Below, one piece after another: positions 1 to 6,170 of a stretch of DNA of 6,353 bases. The notes beneath the pieces were generated by a model. That model saw nothing but the letters and a program-made list of their open reading frames with translations. It did no database searches and was not told where the DNA came from. Every line of letters starts with the position of its first letter. Positions within the stretch are counted from its first letter, which is position 1. This DNA comes from Alcaligenaceae bacterium UBA6179. Its GTDB lineage: Bacteria > Pseudomonadota > Gammaproteobacteria > Burkholderiales > Burkholderiaceae_B. Both the position numbers and the translations under genes were made by a program. The DNA is taken from NCBI GenBank assembly GCA_002422175.1, contig DITR01000064.1, positions 12,732 to 19,084 on the forward strand. The letters are read 5' to 3'.

Positions 1-155
1 CCGCGCTTGCGCCAACGAAACGCCTGGGCGGACCAATCTGTCGGTAGGGGGGCGGGGGGTAACCAGTGCTCGAGTTGTTGCAAAACGCGTTCAGCGCGCG
101 CTAGCAAGGTTGACAGGTCGCCTACTGAATTTTGATTTGAATTTGATGCATTCAT
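1..155 (-). CDS. DUF815-family AAA+ ATPase, N-terminal fragment (cut by left edge)
   Basis: The open frame starts at the ATG whose A is at 155 and runs off the left edge after 51 codons. The visible part is a polar start, a leucine-rich helix (LLARAERVLQQLEHWLPP, about residues 17-34), and then DWSAQAFRWRKR (40-51). From memory, this 'DW-x-AFRWR' lead-in is typical of the DUF815 ATP-binding proteins that often follow argJ in betaproteobacteria. The Walker motifs would lie outside the window, so ATPase function is inferred from family resemblance only. The start lies 7 bases beyond the argJ stop, so the two genes are probably cotranscribed. No good Shine-Dalgarno sequence is visible before the ATG; the region reads TTAATATAAGT. 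A second ATG two codons on, at 149-151, is in another frame. Codons 33-38 are written with two runs of six C. The family's physiological role is not established. Confidence 0.72.
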   Translation of the reverse strand, partial: MNASNSNQNSVGDLSTLLARAERVLQQLEHWLPPAPLPTDWSAQAFRWRKR

Positions 156-162
156 ACTTATA

Positions 163-1398
163 TTAAGACCGATAGTCAGCATTGATGGTGACGTATTCAT
201 GAGAAAAATCGCAGGTGTATACCGTATCGCTTACATTGCCGCGACCCAATGCCACACGCACTAAAATTTCAGCCTCTTTCATGATACGTTGCCCATCTTG
301 TTCACGGTAATCAGGGTGGCGGCCGCCCTCTTGTGCGACTAAGACATCACCTAACCAGAGCTTAACGTGGTTAACATCAAGGTCGTCAATGCCGGCGTAG
401 CCGATGGCCGCTAAAATGCGGCCTAGATTAGGGTCTGACGCAAAAAAAGCAGTTTTAACTAAGGGTGAGTGTGCAATGGCGTAGGCAACTTTTAATGCCT
501 CGGCGGTGCTATGTGCTTGCTCAACCACTATTGTCATAAATTTGGTGGCACCTTCAGCATCGCGCACAATTTTTTGTGCCAAATCGCGGGCGGCAACGAT
601 GAGGGCTTGTTTGAGCACTTCAAAGTGTGGATCTTGCGTACTTTGAATCGACAAACCAGATTGACCAGTAGCCATCATTATGAATGAGTCGTTGGTTGAG
701 GTGTCGCCATCAACTGTAATGCGGTTGAAGGAATGGTTTGCTAAGTCTTTCGCTAAATCACTCATGAGCGGTGCAGCAATGCCCGCATCAGTAGCCAAGT
801 AACCCAACATGGTCGCCATATTGGGGCGAATCATGCCTGCACCTTTGCTGATGCCTGTGATGGTGACGGTATGCCCACCCACAACGATTTGGGTGGAATA
901 GATTTTAGGTAGCGTATCGGTGGTCATAATGCTGTGAGCCGCATCAAACCAATGATTAGCCGAAAAGTCGGCGATGGCAGCAGGTAAAGCGGTTTTGATT
1001 TTTTCAAGTGAAAGCGGTTCTAAAATCACGCCCGTTGAAAAAGGTAAGACTGATTGCGCCTGAATGCCCAGAAGCTGAGCCACGGTTTCGCAGGTTTCAT
1101 TTGCAACACGCAACCCTGTTGCACCGGTTCCTGCATTGGCATTGCCGGTGTTGATGACCAAGGCACGAATGTGGGCTGCACCGTCTACGGGTGCTAAGTG
1201 AGTTTCACAAACTTGCACTGGCGCAGCTTTAAAACGATTGGTGGTAAATACGCCCGCTACGGTTGTGCCCGCAGCAAGACGAAACACCGTTAAATCTTTT
1301 TTACCAATCTTACGAATGCCTGCAGAAGCAATACCAATTTCGACCCCTGCTACAGGGTGAACTGCTGCGCGATCAGGAATAACAAGGTTGACTGCCAT
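163..1398 (-). CDS. argJ: Bifunctional glutamate N-acetyltransferase / ornithine acetyltransferase
   Basis: ArgJ transfers acetyl from N-acetylornithine to glutamate, recycling the acetyl group in arginine synthesis. Bifunctional members can also make N-acetylglutamate from acetyl-CoA. The 411 residues match the usual family length of about 400. The self-cleavage region is clear: KGAG at 185-188, then MIRPNMATML at 189-198, which predicts cleavage between Ala195 and the nucleophile Thr196 to give alpha and beta chains. Other family marks are INTGNANAGTG (82-92), STGV with the oxyanion-hole Thr-Gly (121-124), and the C-terminal CDFSHEYVTINADYRS. Whether this enzyme is mono- or bifunctional cannot be told from sequence alone. 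The ATG at 1398 is preceded by AAAAGG with a 6-base spacer, a good ribosome binding site. It lies 53 bases after hemL and 7 bases before the DUF815 gene on the same strand. No damage is seen. Confidence 0.97.
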   Translation of the reverse strand: MAVNLVIPDRAAVHPVAGVEIGIASAGIRKIGKKDLTVFRLAAGTTVAGVFTTNRFKAAPVQVCETHLAPVDGAAHIRALVINTGNANAGTGATGLRVANETCETVAQLLGIQAQSVLPFSTGVILEPLSLEKIKTALPAAIADFSANHWFDAAHSIMTTDTLPKIYSTQIVVGGHTVTITGISKGAGMIRPNMATMLGYLATDAGIAAPLMSDLAKDLANHSFNRITVDGDTSTNDSFIMMATGQSGLSIQSTQDPHFEVLKQALIVAARDLAQKIVRDAEGATKFMTIVVEQAHSTAEALKVAYAIAHSPLVKTAFFASDPNLGRILAAIGYAGIDDLDVNHVKLWLGDVLVAQEGGRHPDYREQDGQRIMKEAEILVRVALGRGNVSDTVYTCDFSHEYVTINADYRS

Positions 1399-1404
1399 GA
1401 TGAA

Positions 1405-1410
1405 CCTTTT
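1405..1410 (-). promoter_or_regulatory. Shine-Dalgarno site of argJ
   Basis: AAAAGG on the minus strand lies 6 bases before the argJ ATG. It supports that start, which is also where similarity to the family begins. Confidence 0.65.
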
Positions 1411-1433
1411 AAGTATGTGTTTGTTTTAAGTAT
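1407..1433. repeat. Short direct repeat TTTTAAGTAT in the hemL-argJ gap
   Basis: The ten bases TTTTAAGTAT occur at 1407-1416 and again exactly at 1424-1433, a period of 17. The core TTAAG recurs at 1439-1443 (as CTTAAGGTAT) and at 1452-1456, where it includes the hemL stop. The 53-base gap between hemL and argJ is thus built largely of TTAAG units. It could be simple AT-rich drift or a binding site. It does not resemble the E. coli-type ARG box, and no function is claimed. Confidence 0.6.
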
Positions 1434-1451
1434 TCGTCTTAAGGTATTTTT

Positions 1452-2744
1452 TTAAGCGTTCATTTTTAATTGTTTAAATGCATGGTCTGCTGCGTCAAGC
1501 GTGGTTTGAATAATTTGATCAGTGTGCATGGCTGATACAAAGCCCGCTTCATATGCTGAAGGTGCAAGGTATACCCCTTGATCAAGCATCAAATGAAAGA
1601 AACGATTGAACGTTGCAATGTCTGATGACGACACATCGGCAAGACAGGTCGGTATTTTTTCTGAAAAGTACATACCAAACATACCACCTTCACTGTCAGC
1701 GTTAAAGGCAATGTGATGGGCTTTGGCACGCTCAACCATACCTTGCATCAGCGCTGTGGTGGTGGCTGAAAGGCGTTCATAAAAGCCAGGTGCAGCCAAT
1801 AATTCAAGAGTCTTTAAGCCGGCAGCAACGGCTACCGGGTTGCCCGACAACGTACCCGCTTGATAGACGGCCCCAACGGGTGCTAAGTTTTGCATAATAT
1901 CTTTGCGGCCACCAAAGGCCCCAATCGGCATGCCACCACCAATGACTTTAGCTAAAGTCGTGAGGTCTGGCTTGATGCCGGTTAAGCCCTGTACGCCCTG
2001 TGGGCCCACTCGAAAACCCGTCATCACTTCATCAAAAATTAAAATTGCACCGTGTTGTGTACATTGATCACGCAGGCATTCTAAAAAGCCGGGTATAGGC
2101 TTGACTAGATTCATGTTGCCGGCCATCGGCTCAACAATTATGCAGGCAATTTGGGTGCCAAATTCTTTAAAGGCGGCCTCAACAGCACTAATATCGTTGT
2201 AATCAAGCACAATCGTGTGGGCGACAAACTCAGGTGGTACACCTGCAGAAGTCGGGTTGCCAAACGTCAGTAACCCAGAGCCGGCCTTGACGAGCAGGCT
2301 GTCAGCATGGCCGTGATAACACCCTTCAAATTTAATAATTTTAGGGCGATCTGTTGCACCGCGTGCCAAACGAATAGCGCTCATGGTGGCTTCAGTGCCA
2401 GAGCTAACCAGCCTGACTTGTTCAATAGATGGCATGCGCGCGATCAAGGTTTCAGCCATGATGACCTCGGCCTCAGTCGGTGCGCCATACGACATCCCGT
2501 TGACGGCAGCATCTTGCACTGCTTTTACGACCTCAGGGTGGGCGTGACCCAAAATAGCTGGACCCCACGAACCGATATAGTCGATGTACTGTTTGCCCTC
2601 AGCGTCCCAAAAGTGGGGGCCAAATGAGCGTGCCACAAATCGTGGGGTGCCTCCAACCGATTTAAATGCACGTACCGGCGAATTAACGCCGCCTGGAATA
2701 CTTAAACAGGCTCGTTCAAAAAGGGCTGCATTGGTTGTCGTCAT
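1452..2744 (-). CDS. hemL: Glutamate-1-semialdehyde 2,1-aminomutase
   Basis: HemL converts glutamate-1-semialdehyde to 5-aminolevulinate, the last step of the C5 route to haem and other tetrapyrroles. It is a cytosolic PLP enzyme of the class III aminotransferase fold. The 430 residues match the family length. Visible marks are PGGVNSPVRAF (17-27), SSGTEA (114-119) for the PLP phosphate, GCYHGHAD (141-148), IFDEV with the cofactor-ring Asp238 (236-240), and TLAKVIGGGMPIGAFGG (263-279) with the Schiff-base Lys266. AGTLSGNP (296-303) also fits. These strongly favour HemL over other class III aminotransferases. The ATG at 2744 has GGAG 11 bases upstream, a rather long spacer, and no better in-frame start is visible. 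A 92-base gap separates it from thiE upstream, so hemL may have its own promoter, but I see no convincing -35/-10 pair there. Confidence 0.97.
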   Translation of the reverse strand: MTTTNAALFERACLSIPGGVNSPVRAFKSVGGTPRFVARSFGPHFWDAEGKQYIDYIGSWGPAILGHAHPEVVKAVQDAAVNGMSYGAPTEAEVIMAETLIARMPSIEQVRLVSSGTEATMSAIRLARGATDRPKIIKFEGCYHGHADSLLVKAGSGLLTFGNPTSAGVPPEFVAHTIVLDYNDISAVEAAFKEFGTQIACIIVEPMAGNMNLVKPIPGFLECLRDQCTQHGAILIFDEVMTGFRVGPQGVQGLTGIKPDLTTLAKVIGGGMPIGAFGGRKDIMQNLAPVGAVYQAGTLSGNPVAVAAGLKTLELLAAPGFYERLSATTTALMQGMVERAKAHHIAFNADSEGGMFGMYFSEKIPTCLADVSSSDIATFNRFFHLMLDQGVYLAPSAYEAGFVSAMHTDQIIQTTLDAADHAFKQLKMNA

Positions 2745-2755
2745 GTACGGTCGTG

Positions 2756-2759
2756 CTCC
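2756..2759 (-). promoter_or_regulatory. Shine-Dalgarno site of hemL (long spacer)
   Basis: GGAG on the minus strand lies 11 bases before the hemL ATG. The spacer is longer than the usual 5-9 bases, but this is the only purine-rich site near the start. Confidence 0.5.
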
Positions 2760-2836
2760 AAAATTTGAGTGTTGTATCGTTTTTGTAATGAGATAGAGTA
2801 GCCTTTAAATAGGGTCTATTCAGGTTGTTGCGTTAT

Positions 2837-3583
2837 TCATTGTTGAATTATCTCAGTGAATTGACGCGCAGTTTGTTCGATATGAGGGCTTAAAAAAAGG
2901 CCTCCTGCGACTGCGAGTGAATCAGCCCCAGCCTGCATGACCATAGAGGCGTTGTGTACAGTAATGCCCCCTATTGCCACAAGGGCCGGTCGATTGACAT
3001 GGTGTTGCCAGTGCTGGCGGGCTTGCGTCAAAACATTTAAAGATGCGGGTGGTGCGCCAGGCTTGGTGTTTGAGGCAAACATTGCGCCAAATGCAACATA
3101 GTCGACGGTTGGACCCGTTATGGTTAAAAATAAGGGTTCAATGTCAGTTGAGTTCAAGGCTTTGTTAGAAATCGGTTGCGCGGCGGCAACAGCGCGATCA
3201 AGGTCATCATAACAAGATACCCCTAAAACGATTGGGTCGCCCAATGCCTTCCTAACAGCTTGGCTGTCGCCGTCATCGCGACCGATATGCGCGCCAATAG
3301 GCCCTAGCTCAACAAGCTGCTGTACCAAGCGCCAGTCGTCATTTAAGATGAATAAAACCCCTAGGCTATGACACGTTTTAAGCAACCGCTGTGCAAAAGC
3401 GAGACGCGTGCTTGGGTTAGCCGTTTTGTTACGCAACTGTACAACTTTCATGCCACCCGCCGCCGCAGCTTGAATGGCATCATCAAGCTTTTCAATATCT
3501 TGCCATTCAGGTGTAATGCCGTATAAGCCTTTTGGAAAAATGGGGCGTTGGGGAACGGATGGTGTGTTGGGTTGGCTTGTCAT
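2837..3583 (-). CDS. thiE: Thiamine-phosphate synthase
   Basis: ThiE joins HMP pyrophosphate to the thiazole phosphate to give thiamine phosphate, using a TIM-barrel fold in the cytosol. The residues known from the Bacillus enzyme are present: QLRNK (49-53), NDD (81-83), HIGRDD (99-104), GVSCYDD with Ser123 (121-127), SNTKPG with Thr173-Lys174 (171-176), and AIGGI (203-207). The C-terminal QAGADSLAVAGGLF also fits. At 248 residues it is longer than the common length of about 210. This is due to a tail of about 18 residues before GLYGIT and an apparent insertion around residues 136-158, between the AVAAA helix and DYVAFG. The catalytic set looks intact. The start lies 4 bases after the thiD stop, so the two are cotranscribed and probably coupled. 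No Shine-Dalgarno site is seen before the ATG (it reads TTAACCCT). Confidence 0.95.
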   Translation of the reverse strand: MTSQPNTPSVPQRPIFPKGLYGITPEWQDIEKLDDAIQAAAAGGMKVVQLRNKTANPSTRLAFAQRLLKTCHSLGVLFILNDDWRLVQQLVELGPIGAHIGRDDGDSQAVRKALGDPIVLGVSCYDDLDRAVAAAQPISNKALNSTDIEPLFLTITGPTVDYVAFGAMFASNTKPGAPPASLNVLTQARQHWQHHVNRPALVAIGGITVHNASMVMQAGADSLAVAGGLFLSPHIEQTARQFTEIIQQ

Positions 3584-3587
3584 AGGG

Positions 3588-4445
3588 TTAATTTGTTTGT
3601 GATGGCGATTTTGCCTGAGTCACTTTAAATGGAATAAATCGTCGCGCCGTGCGAGCCCCCATACCTGCCTGGAATGCCTCTTCAAGGGTTAAGGTAGCGT
3701 AAGCGCAAGCCTGTTCGCAGGCTTGCGCAGGGGTTAAGCCCTGGGCAAGGCCGGCAGTAACCGCCGCAGCCACTAAACCACTGATATCTTGAACCCGATG
3801 GGGGCGTGGCCAAGAGGCCCAGCTATAGGTTTGATTCTCTGGACCTAATAGTAAATTCACTTGATGCCCCGGTCGCTGTGTGTGGTTAAGCACCAAAGCC
3901 CAATCAGCCCCCAGGGTTAAGAGCTCGCTAGGGCCTGTTGCCCCTTCAAGATGCTCAACCACGTCATCGTTAAACCAGTGCTTTAAACGGGTTTCGTCAA
4001 TCACAACAATGTGCGTTTGAGGCAAAAGCAACTCAAGAGTAGCCCCTACCATGACATCGTATTCGTCTGGGTCGCCACTGCTCTCGGGGGCGGTGTAGCT
4101 CTCGCCTAAATGCAAAACCATGGGGGCGTCGCTATAGTCAGCGATAATTTGGGCTATAACGCTAGCCGCCTCGGGTGAAAACAACGCTCCGACTTTAAAT
4201 GCAGAAATTTGCATGTCTTCAAGTAGGGTACGCGCCTGCTCGTCGATTTGTTCGGCGATAATAGGGTCAATTTGAAGTGAACCTGAAGAATCTGCAAGAG
4301 TTGTACCCGTTAATACCCCAAGGGCGTGAGAACCCCAAGCCGCGCAGGTAACGGCGTCAGCGGGTAGGCCATGGGCACCAGTGGGGTCAAAAACCCCAAA
4401 AATGAGTGTAAGTGGGGGACGGGTATCAGGCAATTGCTTCATCAT
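3588..4445 (-). CDS. thiD: Divergent hydroxymethylpyrimidine (phosphate) kinase, ThiD family
   Basis: This is a ribokinase-fold protein of the ThiD family, which phosphorylates HMP and then HMP-phosphate for ThiE. Family marks are FGVFDPTGAHGLPAD (16-30), matching the usual GSDPSGGAGxQAD; FKVGALFSPEA (83-93), matching the usual KxGML segment; and a C-terminal helix, AAAVTAGLAQGLTPAQA. The length of 285 fits. The protein is divergent: GSDPSGGAG is only partly kept, and the phosphate-loop motif GTGC, with the Cys usually taken as catalytic, aligns with DISG (220-223). Other Burkholderiales ThiD proteins seem to share the FGxFDP start, so this may be a lineage variant and not a broken gene. The frame is intact and sits 4 bases before thiE, which supports a thiamine role. 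The start is one of two adjacent ATGs (4445 or 4442); an in-frame TAA lies four codons upstream, and no clear Shine-Dalgarno site is present. Confidence 0.85.
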   Translation of the reverse strand: MMKQLPDTRPPLTLIFGVFDPTGAHGLPADAVTCAAWGSHALGVLTGTTLADSSGSLQIDPIIAEQIDEQARTLLEDMQISAFKVGALFSPEAASVIAQIIADYSDAPMVLHLGESYTAPESSGDPDEYDVMVGATLELLLPQTHIVVIDETRLKHWFNDDVVEHLEGATGPSELLTLGADWALVLNHTQRPGHQVNLLLGPENQTYSWASWPRPHRVQDISGLVAAAVTAGLAQGLTPAQACEQACAYATLTLEEAFQAGMGARTARRFIPFKVTQAKSPSQTN

Positions 4446-4488
4446 TAGGTAACATTACGTACATTGTAAAAGAACAGTAGAGAGATTA
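4446..4488. promoter_or_regulatory. Divergent intergenic region between thiD and the rubredoxin operon
   Basis: The 43 bases separate two head-to-head transcription units, so both promoters must lie here or reach into the flanking coding ends. On the minus strand, TACAAT (4468-4463) matches five of six bases of a sigma-70 -10 element. It sits about 18 bases before thiD, with only a poor -35 (TTGCAT, 4494-4489, spacer 20). TTAC (4455-4458) and GTAA (4466-4469) form a small inverted repeat around it. No convincing plus-strand promoter is visible. There is no room for a TPP riboswitch in this gap. Confidence 0.4.
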
Positions 4489-4653
4489 ATGCAAACTTGG
4501 ATGTGTTTAATATGTGGTTGGGTATACGACGAAGCCACTGGTGCGCCAGATGATGGCATTGCGCCGGGTACAAAATGGGCTGATGTCCCACCAAATTGGG
4601 TCTGTCCAGAGTGTGGCGCCCGTAAAGAAGATTTTGAACTCATGGAAATTTAA
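4489..4653 (+). CDS. rubA: Rubredoxin
   Basis: This small iron protein of 54 residues carries electrons through one iron bound by four cysteines. The four ligands are all present: C6 and C9 in CLICG (6-10), and C39 and C42 in CPECG (39-43). Between them are WVYDEATG, DDGIAPGTKW and DVPPNWVCP, and the protein ends with ARKEDFELMEI. This is the standard single-domain rubredoxin layout and length. Physiological partners are not shown by the context; in other bacteria rubredoxins serve alkane hydroxylases, oxygen or peroxide detoxification, or unknown roles, and none of those partner genes is present here. The ATG at 4489 has a weak purine-rich GAGAG ahead of it. The stop TAA shares its last A with the ATG of algH. 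It is the first gene of the plus-strand operon and faces thiD across 43 bases. Confidence 0.97.
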   Translation: MQTWMCLICGWVYDEATGAPDDGIAPGTKWADVPPNWVCPECGARKEDFELMEI

Positions 4654-5225
4654 TGACTGAGGCGGTTTTTTTTGCAAAGCACTTTCTGCTGGCCATGCCT
4701 AGGCTGGGCGATGAATATTTCGCGGGCAGTGTCATTTATGTCTGTGAGCATTCTTCAAAGGGTGCTTTGGGTTTGATGATTAATCGACCCACTGACTTGA
4801 CTGTCACGCATTTGCTTGAACAAGTTGAGTTAGCGAACAATGCAGAAACCACGCTTAATCTTACCCAAAATCGGGTTTTTCAAGGTGGCCCGGTACAAAC
4901 CGACCGCGGTTTTGTGTTGCACAGTTCATTAAGGCCTTACAACTCAAGCCTAGACTTGGGCGACACCTTGGCGTTAACAACATCGCGCGACATTTTGCAA
5001 GACGTCGCAGAGGGTGTCGGCCCGACACGTTTGCTCGTTACGCTGGGTTATGTTGGCTGGGGTGCCGGGCAACTCGAAGAAGAAATGGCACAAAACGTTT
5101 GGCTGAGTGTGGCGGCAGAAGACAATATTTTGTTTGATGTGCCCCCAGAAGACCGTTATTTAAAAGCATTGGGGTTATTGGGTATTGATCCCATCATGTT
5201 GACGGGTGCGGTAGGTCATGCATGA
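4653..5225 (+). CDS. algH: YqgE/AlgH family protein (UPF0301)
   Basis: This member of UPF0301 has the family's usual length of 190 residues. Hallmarks are HFLLAMPRLGDEYFAGSVIY (10-29), CEHSSKGALGLMINRP (31-46), FQGGPVQTDRGFVLH (76-90), LTTSRDIL (108-115) and LGYVGWGAGQLEEE (131-144). There is no signal peptide or membrane segment. The family was named from a link to alginate regulation in Pseudomonas, but its biochemical role is not established, so the symbol is a family label and not a functional claim. It starts within the rubredoxin stop codon (TAATG, one shared base) and is preceded by GGA about 6 bases upstream, which suggests translational coupling. Its last 8 bases overlap ruvX. The algH-ruvX pairing is widespread in Proteobacteria. 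Confidence 0.95.
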   Translation: MTEAVFFAKHFLLAMPRLGDEYFAGSVIYVCEHSSKGALGLMINRPTDLTVTHLLEQVELANNAETTLNLTQNRVFQGGPVQTDRGFVLHSSLRPYNSSLDLGDTLALTTSRDILQDVAEGVGPTRLLVTLGYVGWGAGQLEEEMAQNVWLSVAAEDNILFDVPPEDRYLKALGLLGIDPIMLTGAVGHA

Positions 5226-5634
5226 GCAAACCCTGATGGGGTTTGATTTTGGCACCAAGCGTATCGGTGTGGCACTGGGAAATACGGTTTTGTTGCAAGC
5301 GCGAGCGCTAGAAATTATTCATTCTGAAGTGCGCAAGGTGCGATTTGCACGCATTGAAGCGTTGATTAAAATGTGGCAACCCAACGAACTGGTAGTGGGT
5401 TTGCCATTAACCCAAGACAACCAGGAACAATTAGCCAGTATGCAAAGTCGGCGTTTCGCCCAGCAACTGCAAGGGCGCTTTAATTTGCCCGTACATTTGG
5501 TTGACGAAAGAGATTCAAGTCTTGAGGCACAATCATCAGTTGGCAACCGACCCGATGACGCCTTTGCTGCCGCAGTGATTTTGCAAAGATATCTCGATGC
5601 TTGTTTGACACCACAACAACAGAGTTCAATATGA
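5218..5634 (+). CDS. ruvX: RuvX/YqgF family RNase H-fold nuclease (Holliday junction resolvase-like)
   Basis: YqgF proteins have an RNase H fold and are tied to maturation of the 5' end of pre-16S rRNA; an older view made them Holliday junction resolvases. The 138 residues match the family length. The acidic catalytic set is visible: Asp10 in FDFGTKRIGVA (9-19), Glu97 in VDERDSS (95-101), and Asp114 in DDAFAAAVILQRYL (113-126). ELVVGLPL (57-64) is the usual central strand. The stretch usually written DERLTT reads DERDSS here, which keeps the small hydroxyl residues but swaps Leu for Asp. The ATG at 5218 overlaps the algH end by 8 bases. A later in-frame ATG (codon 7, at 5236) is possible but leaves little before the first strand. 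The end overlaps pyrR by four bases (ATGA). Confidence 0.95.
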   Translation: MHEQTLMGFDFGTKRIGVALGNTVLLQARALEIIHSEVRKVRFARIEALIKMWQPNELVVGLPLTQDNQEQLASMQSRRFAQQLQGRFNLPVHLVDERDSSLEAQSSVGNRPDDAFAAAVILQRYLDACLTPQQQSSI

Positions 5635-6170
5635 CATCAAAACAACCTTCAGCTCAACCTGACTTGCCGACCGGTGAGCAGTTGTATGAAACTTTGCGTG
5701 CGGCTGTACAGGCTTTAATTGCGCCGCTTGATCATAAATCTGTACATTTAGTAGGCATTCATTCTGGTGGGGCTTGGTTAGCGCAAAGACTGCATCAAGA
5801 CTTGGGTTTGTTAGGTACCTGTGGCTTACTTGATATCAGTTTCTATCGAGATGATTTTGACCGTATTGGTCTACACACACAAGTCATGCCAACGCAAATT
5901 GACTTTCAGGTCGAAGGCCAACATTTAATTTTGGTTGACGATGTGCTCTACACCGGGCGCACCATACGTGCTGCCATGAACGAATTGTTTGATCACGGGC
6001 GTCCCGCTTCGATCAAACTGGTGGTTTTAATTGATCGGGGTGGTCGGCAATTACCAATAGATGCTGACTTTGCAGCGTTAACAGTTGATCTACCAAAGAC
6101 AGATAACTTTGTATTGCAAAAAACCGAAGCAGGGGCTTTGTCCCTTCATTTAGAAAATGGTGATGCGTGA
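5631..6170 (+). CDS. pyrR: PyrR-type uracil phosphoribosyltransferase / pyrimidine regulator
   Basis: PyrR is a phosphoribosyltransferase-fold protein. It can make UMP from uracil and PRPP, and in Gram-positive bacteria it also binds pyr mRNA. The PRPP-binding loop is plain: LVDDVLYTGRTI at 101-112. GIHSGGAWLA (42-51), the FYRDD segment (71-75) and LIDRGGRQLPI (133-143) complete the PyrR pattern and separate it from Upp. The length of 179 is usual. The ATG at 5631 overlaps the ruvX stop (ATGA) and is preferred; an in-frame TTG at 5601 would add ten residues inside ruvX that look like no family N-terminus. The stop shares one base with the pyrB ATG. Next to pyrB, a role in pyrimidine salvage or control is likely. 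RNA binding is not shown here, and there is no room for an attenuator between the two genes. Confidence 0.95.
   Translation: MTSKQPSAQPDLPTGEQLYETLRAAVQALIAPLDHKSVHLVGIHSGGAWLAQRLHQDLGLLGTCGLLDISFYRDDFDRIGLHTQVMPTQIDFQVEGQHLILVDDVLYTGRTIRAAMNELFDHGRPASIKLVVLIDRGGRQLPIDADFAALTVDLPKTDNFVLQKTEAGALSLHLENGDA
6159..6163 (+). promoter_or_regulatory. Shine-Dalgarno site of pyrB inside the pyrR end
   Basis: GGTGA lies 6 bases before the pyrB ATG and within the last codons of pyrR. It supports the start at 6170 and coupled translation. Confidence 0.5.

Noticed and set aside
2307..2796. Two overlapping plus-strand open frames inside and beyond hemL
   Set aside because: They are antisense to conserved hemL motifs, have no ribosome binding site, and show no recognisable protein features.
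2808..2820. Hairpin AATAG-GGT-CTATT in the thiE-hemL gap as a terminator
   Set aside because: The stem is only five weak pairs and no U run follows on the minus strand, so it does not support termination.
3670..3930. Repeated GGGTTAA words within thiD
   Set aside because: They fall at irregular spacing within coding sequence and reflect common codons in Leu/Thr-rich stretches, not a repeat element.
4446..4488. TPP riboswitch before thiD-thiE
   Set aside because: The gap is only 43 bases, far too short for the THI element of roughly 100 bases, and no CUGAGA-like core is seen there.
4455..4643. Minus-strand open frame of 62 codons opposite the rubredoxin gene
   Set aside because: It covers almost exactly the antisense of a clear rubredoxin with all four cysteine ligands, and its translation resembles no family.
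5319..5546. Minus-strand open frame of 75 codons inside ruvX
   Set aside because: It is the antisense shadow of a well-conserved ruvX reading frame and has no protein-like features.
5601..5630. TTG start adding ten residues to PyrR
   Set aside because: The ATG at 5631 forms an ATGA overlap with the ruvX stop and gives the usual PyrR length. The extra residues are ruvX coding sequence read in another frame.
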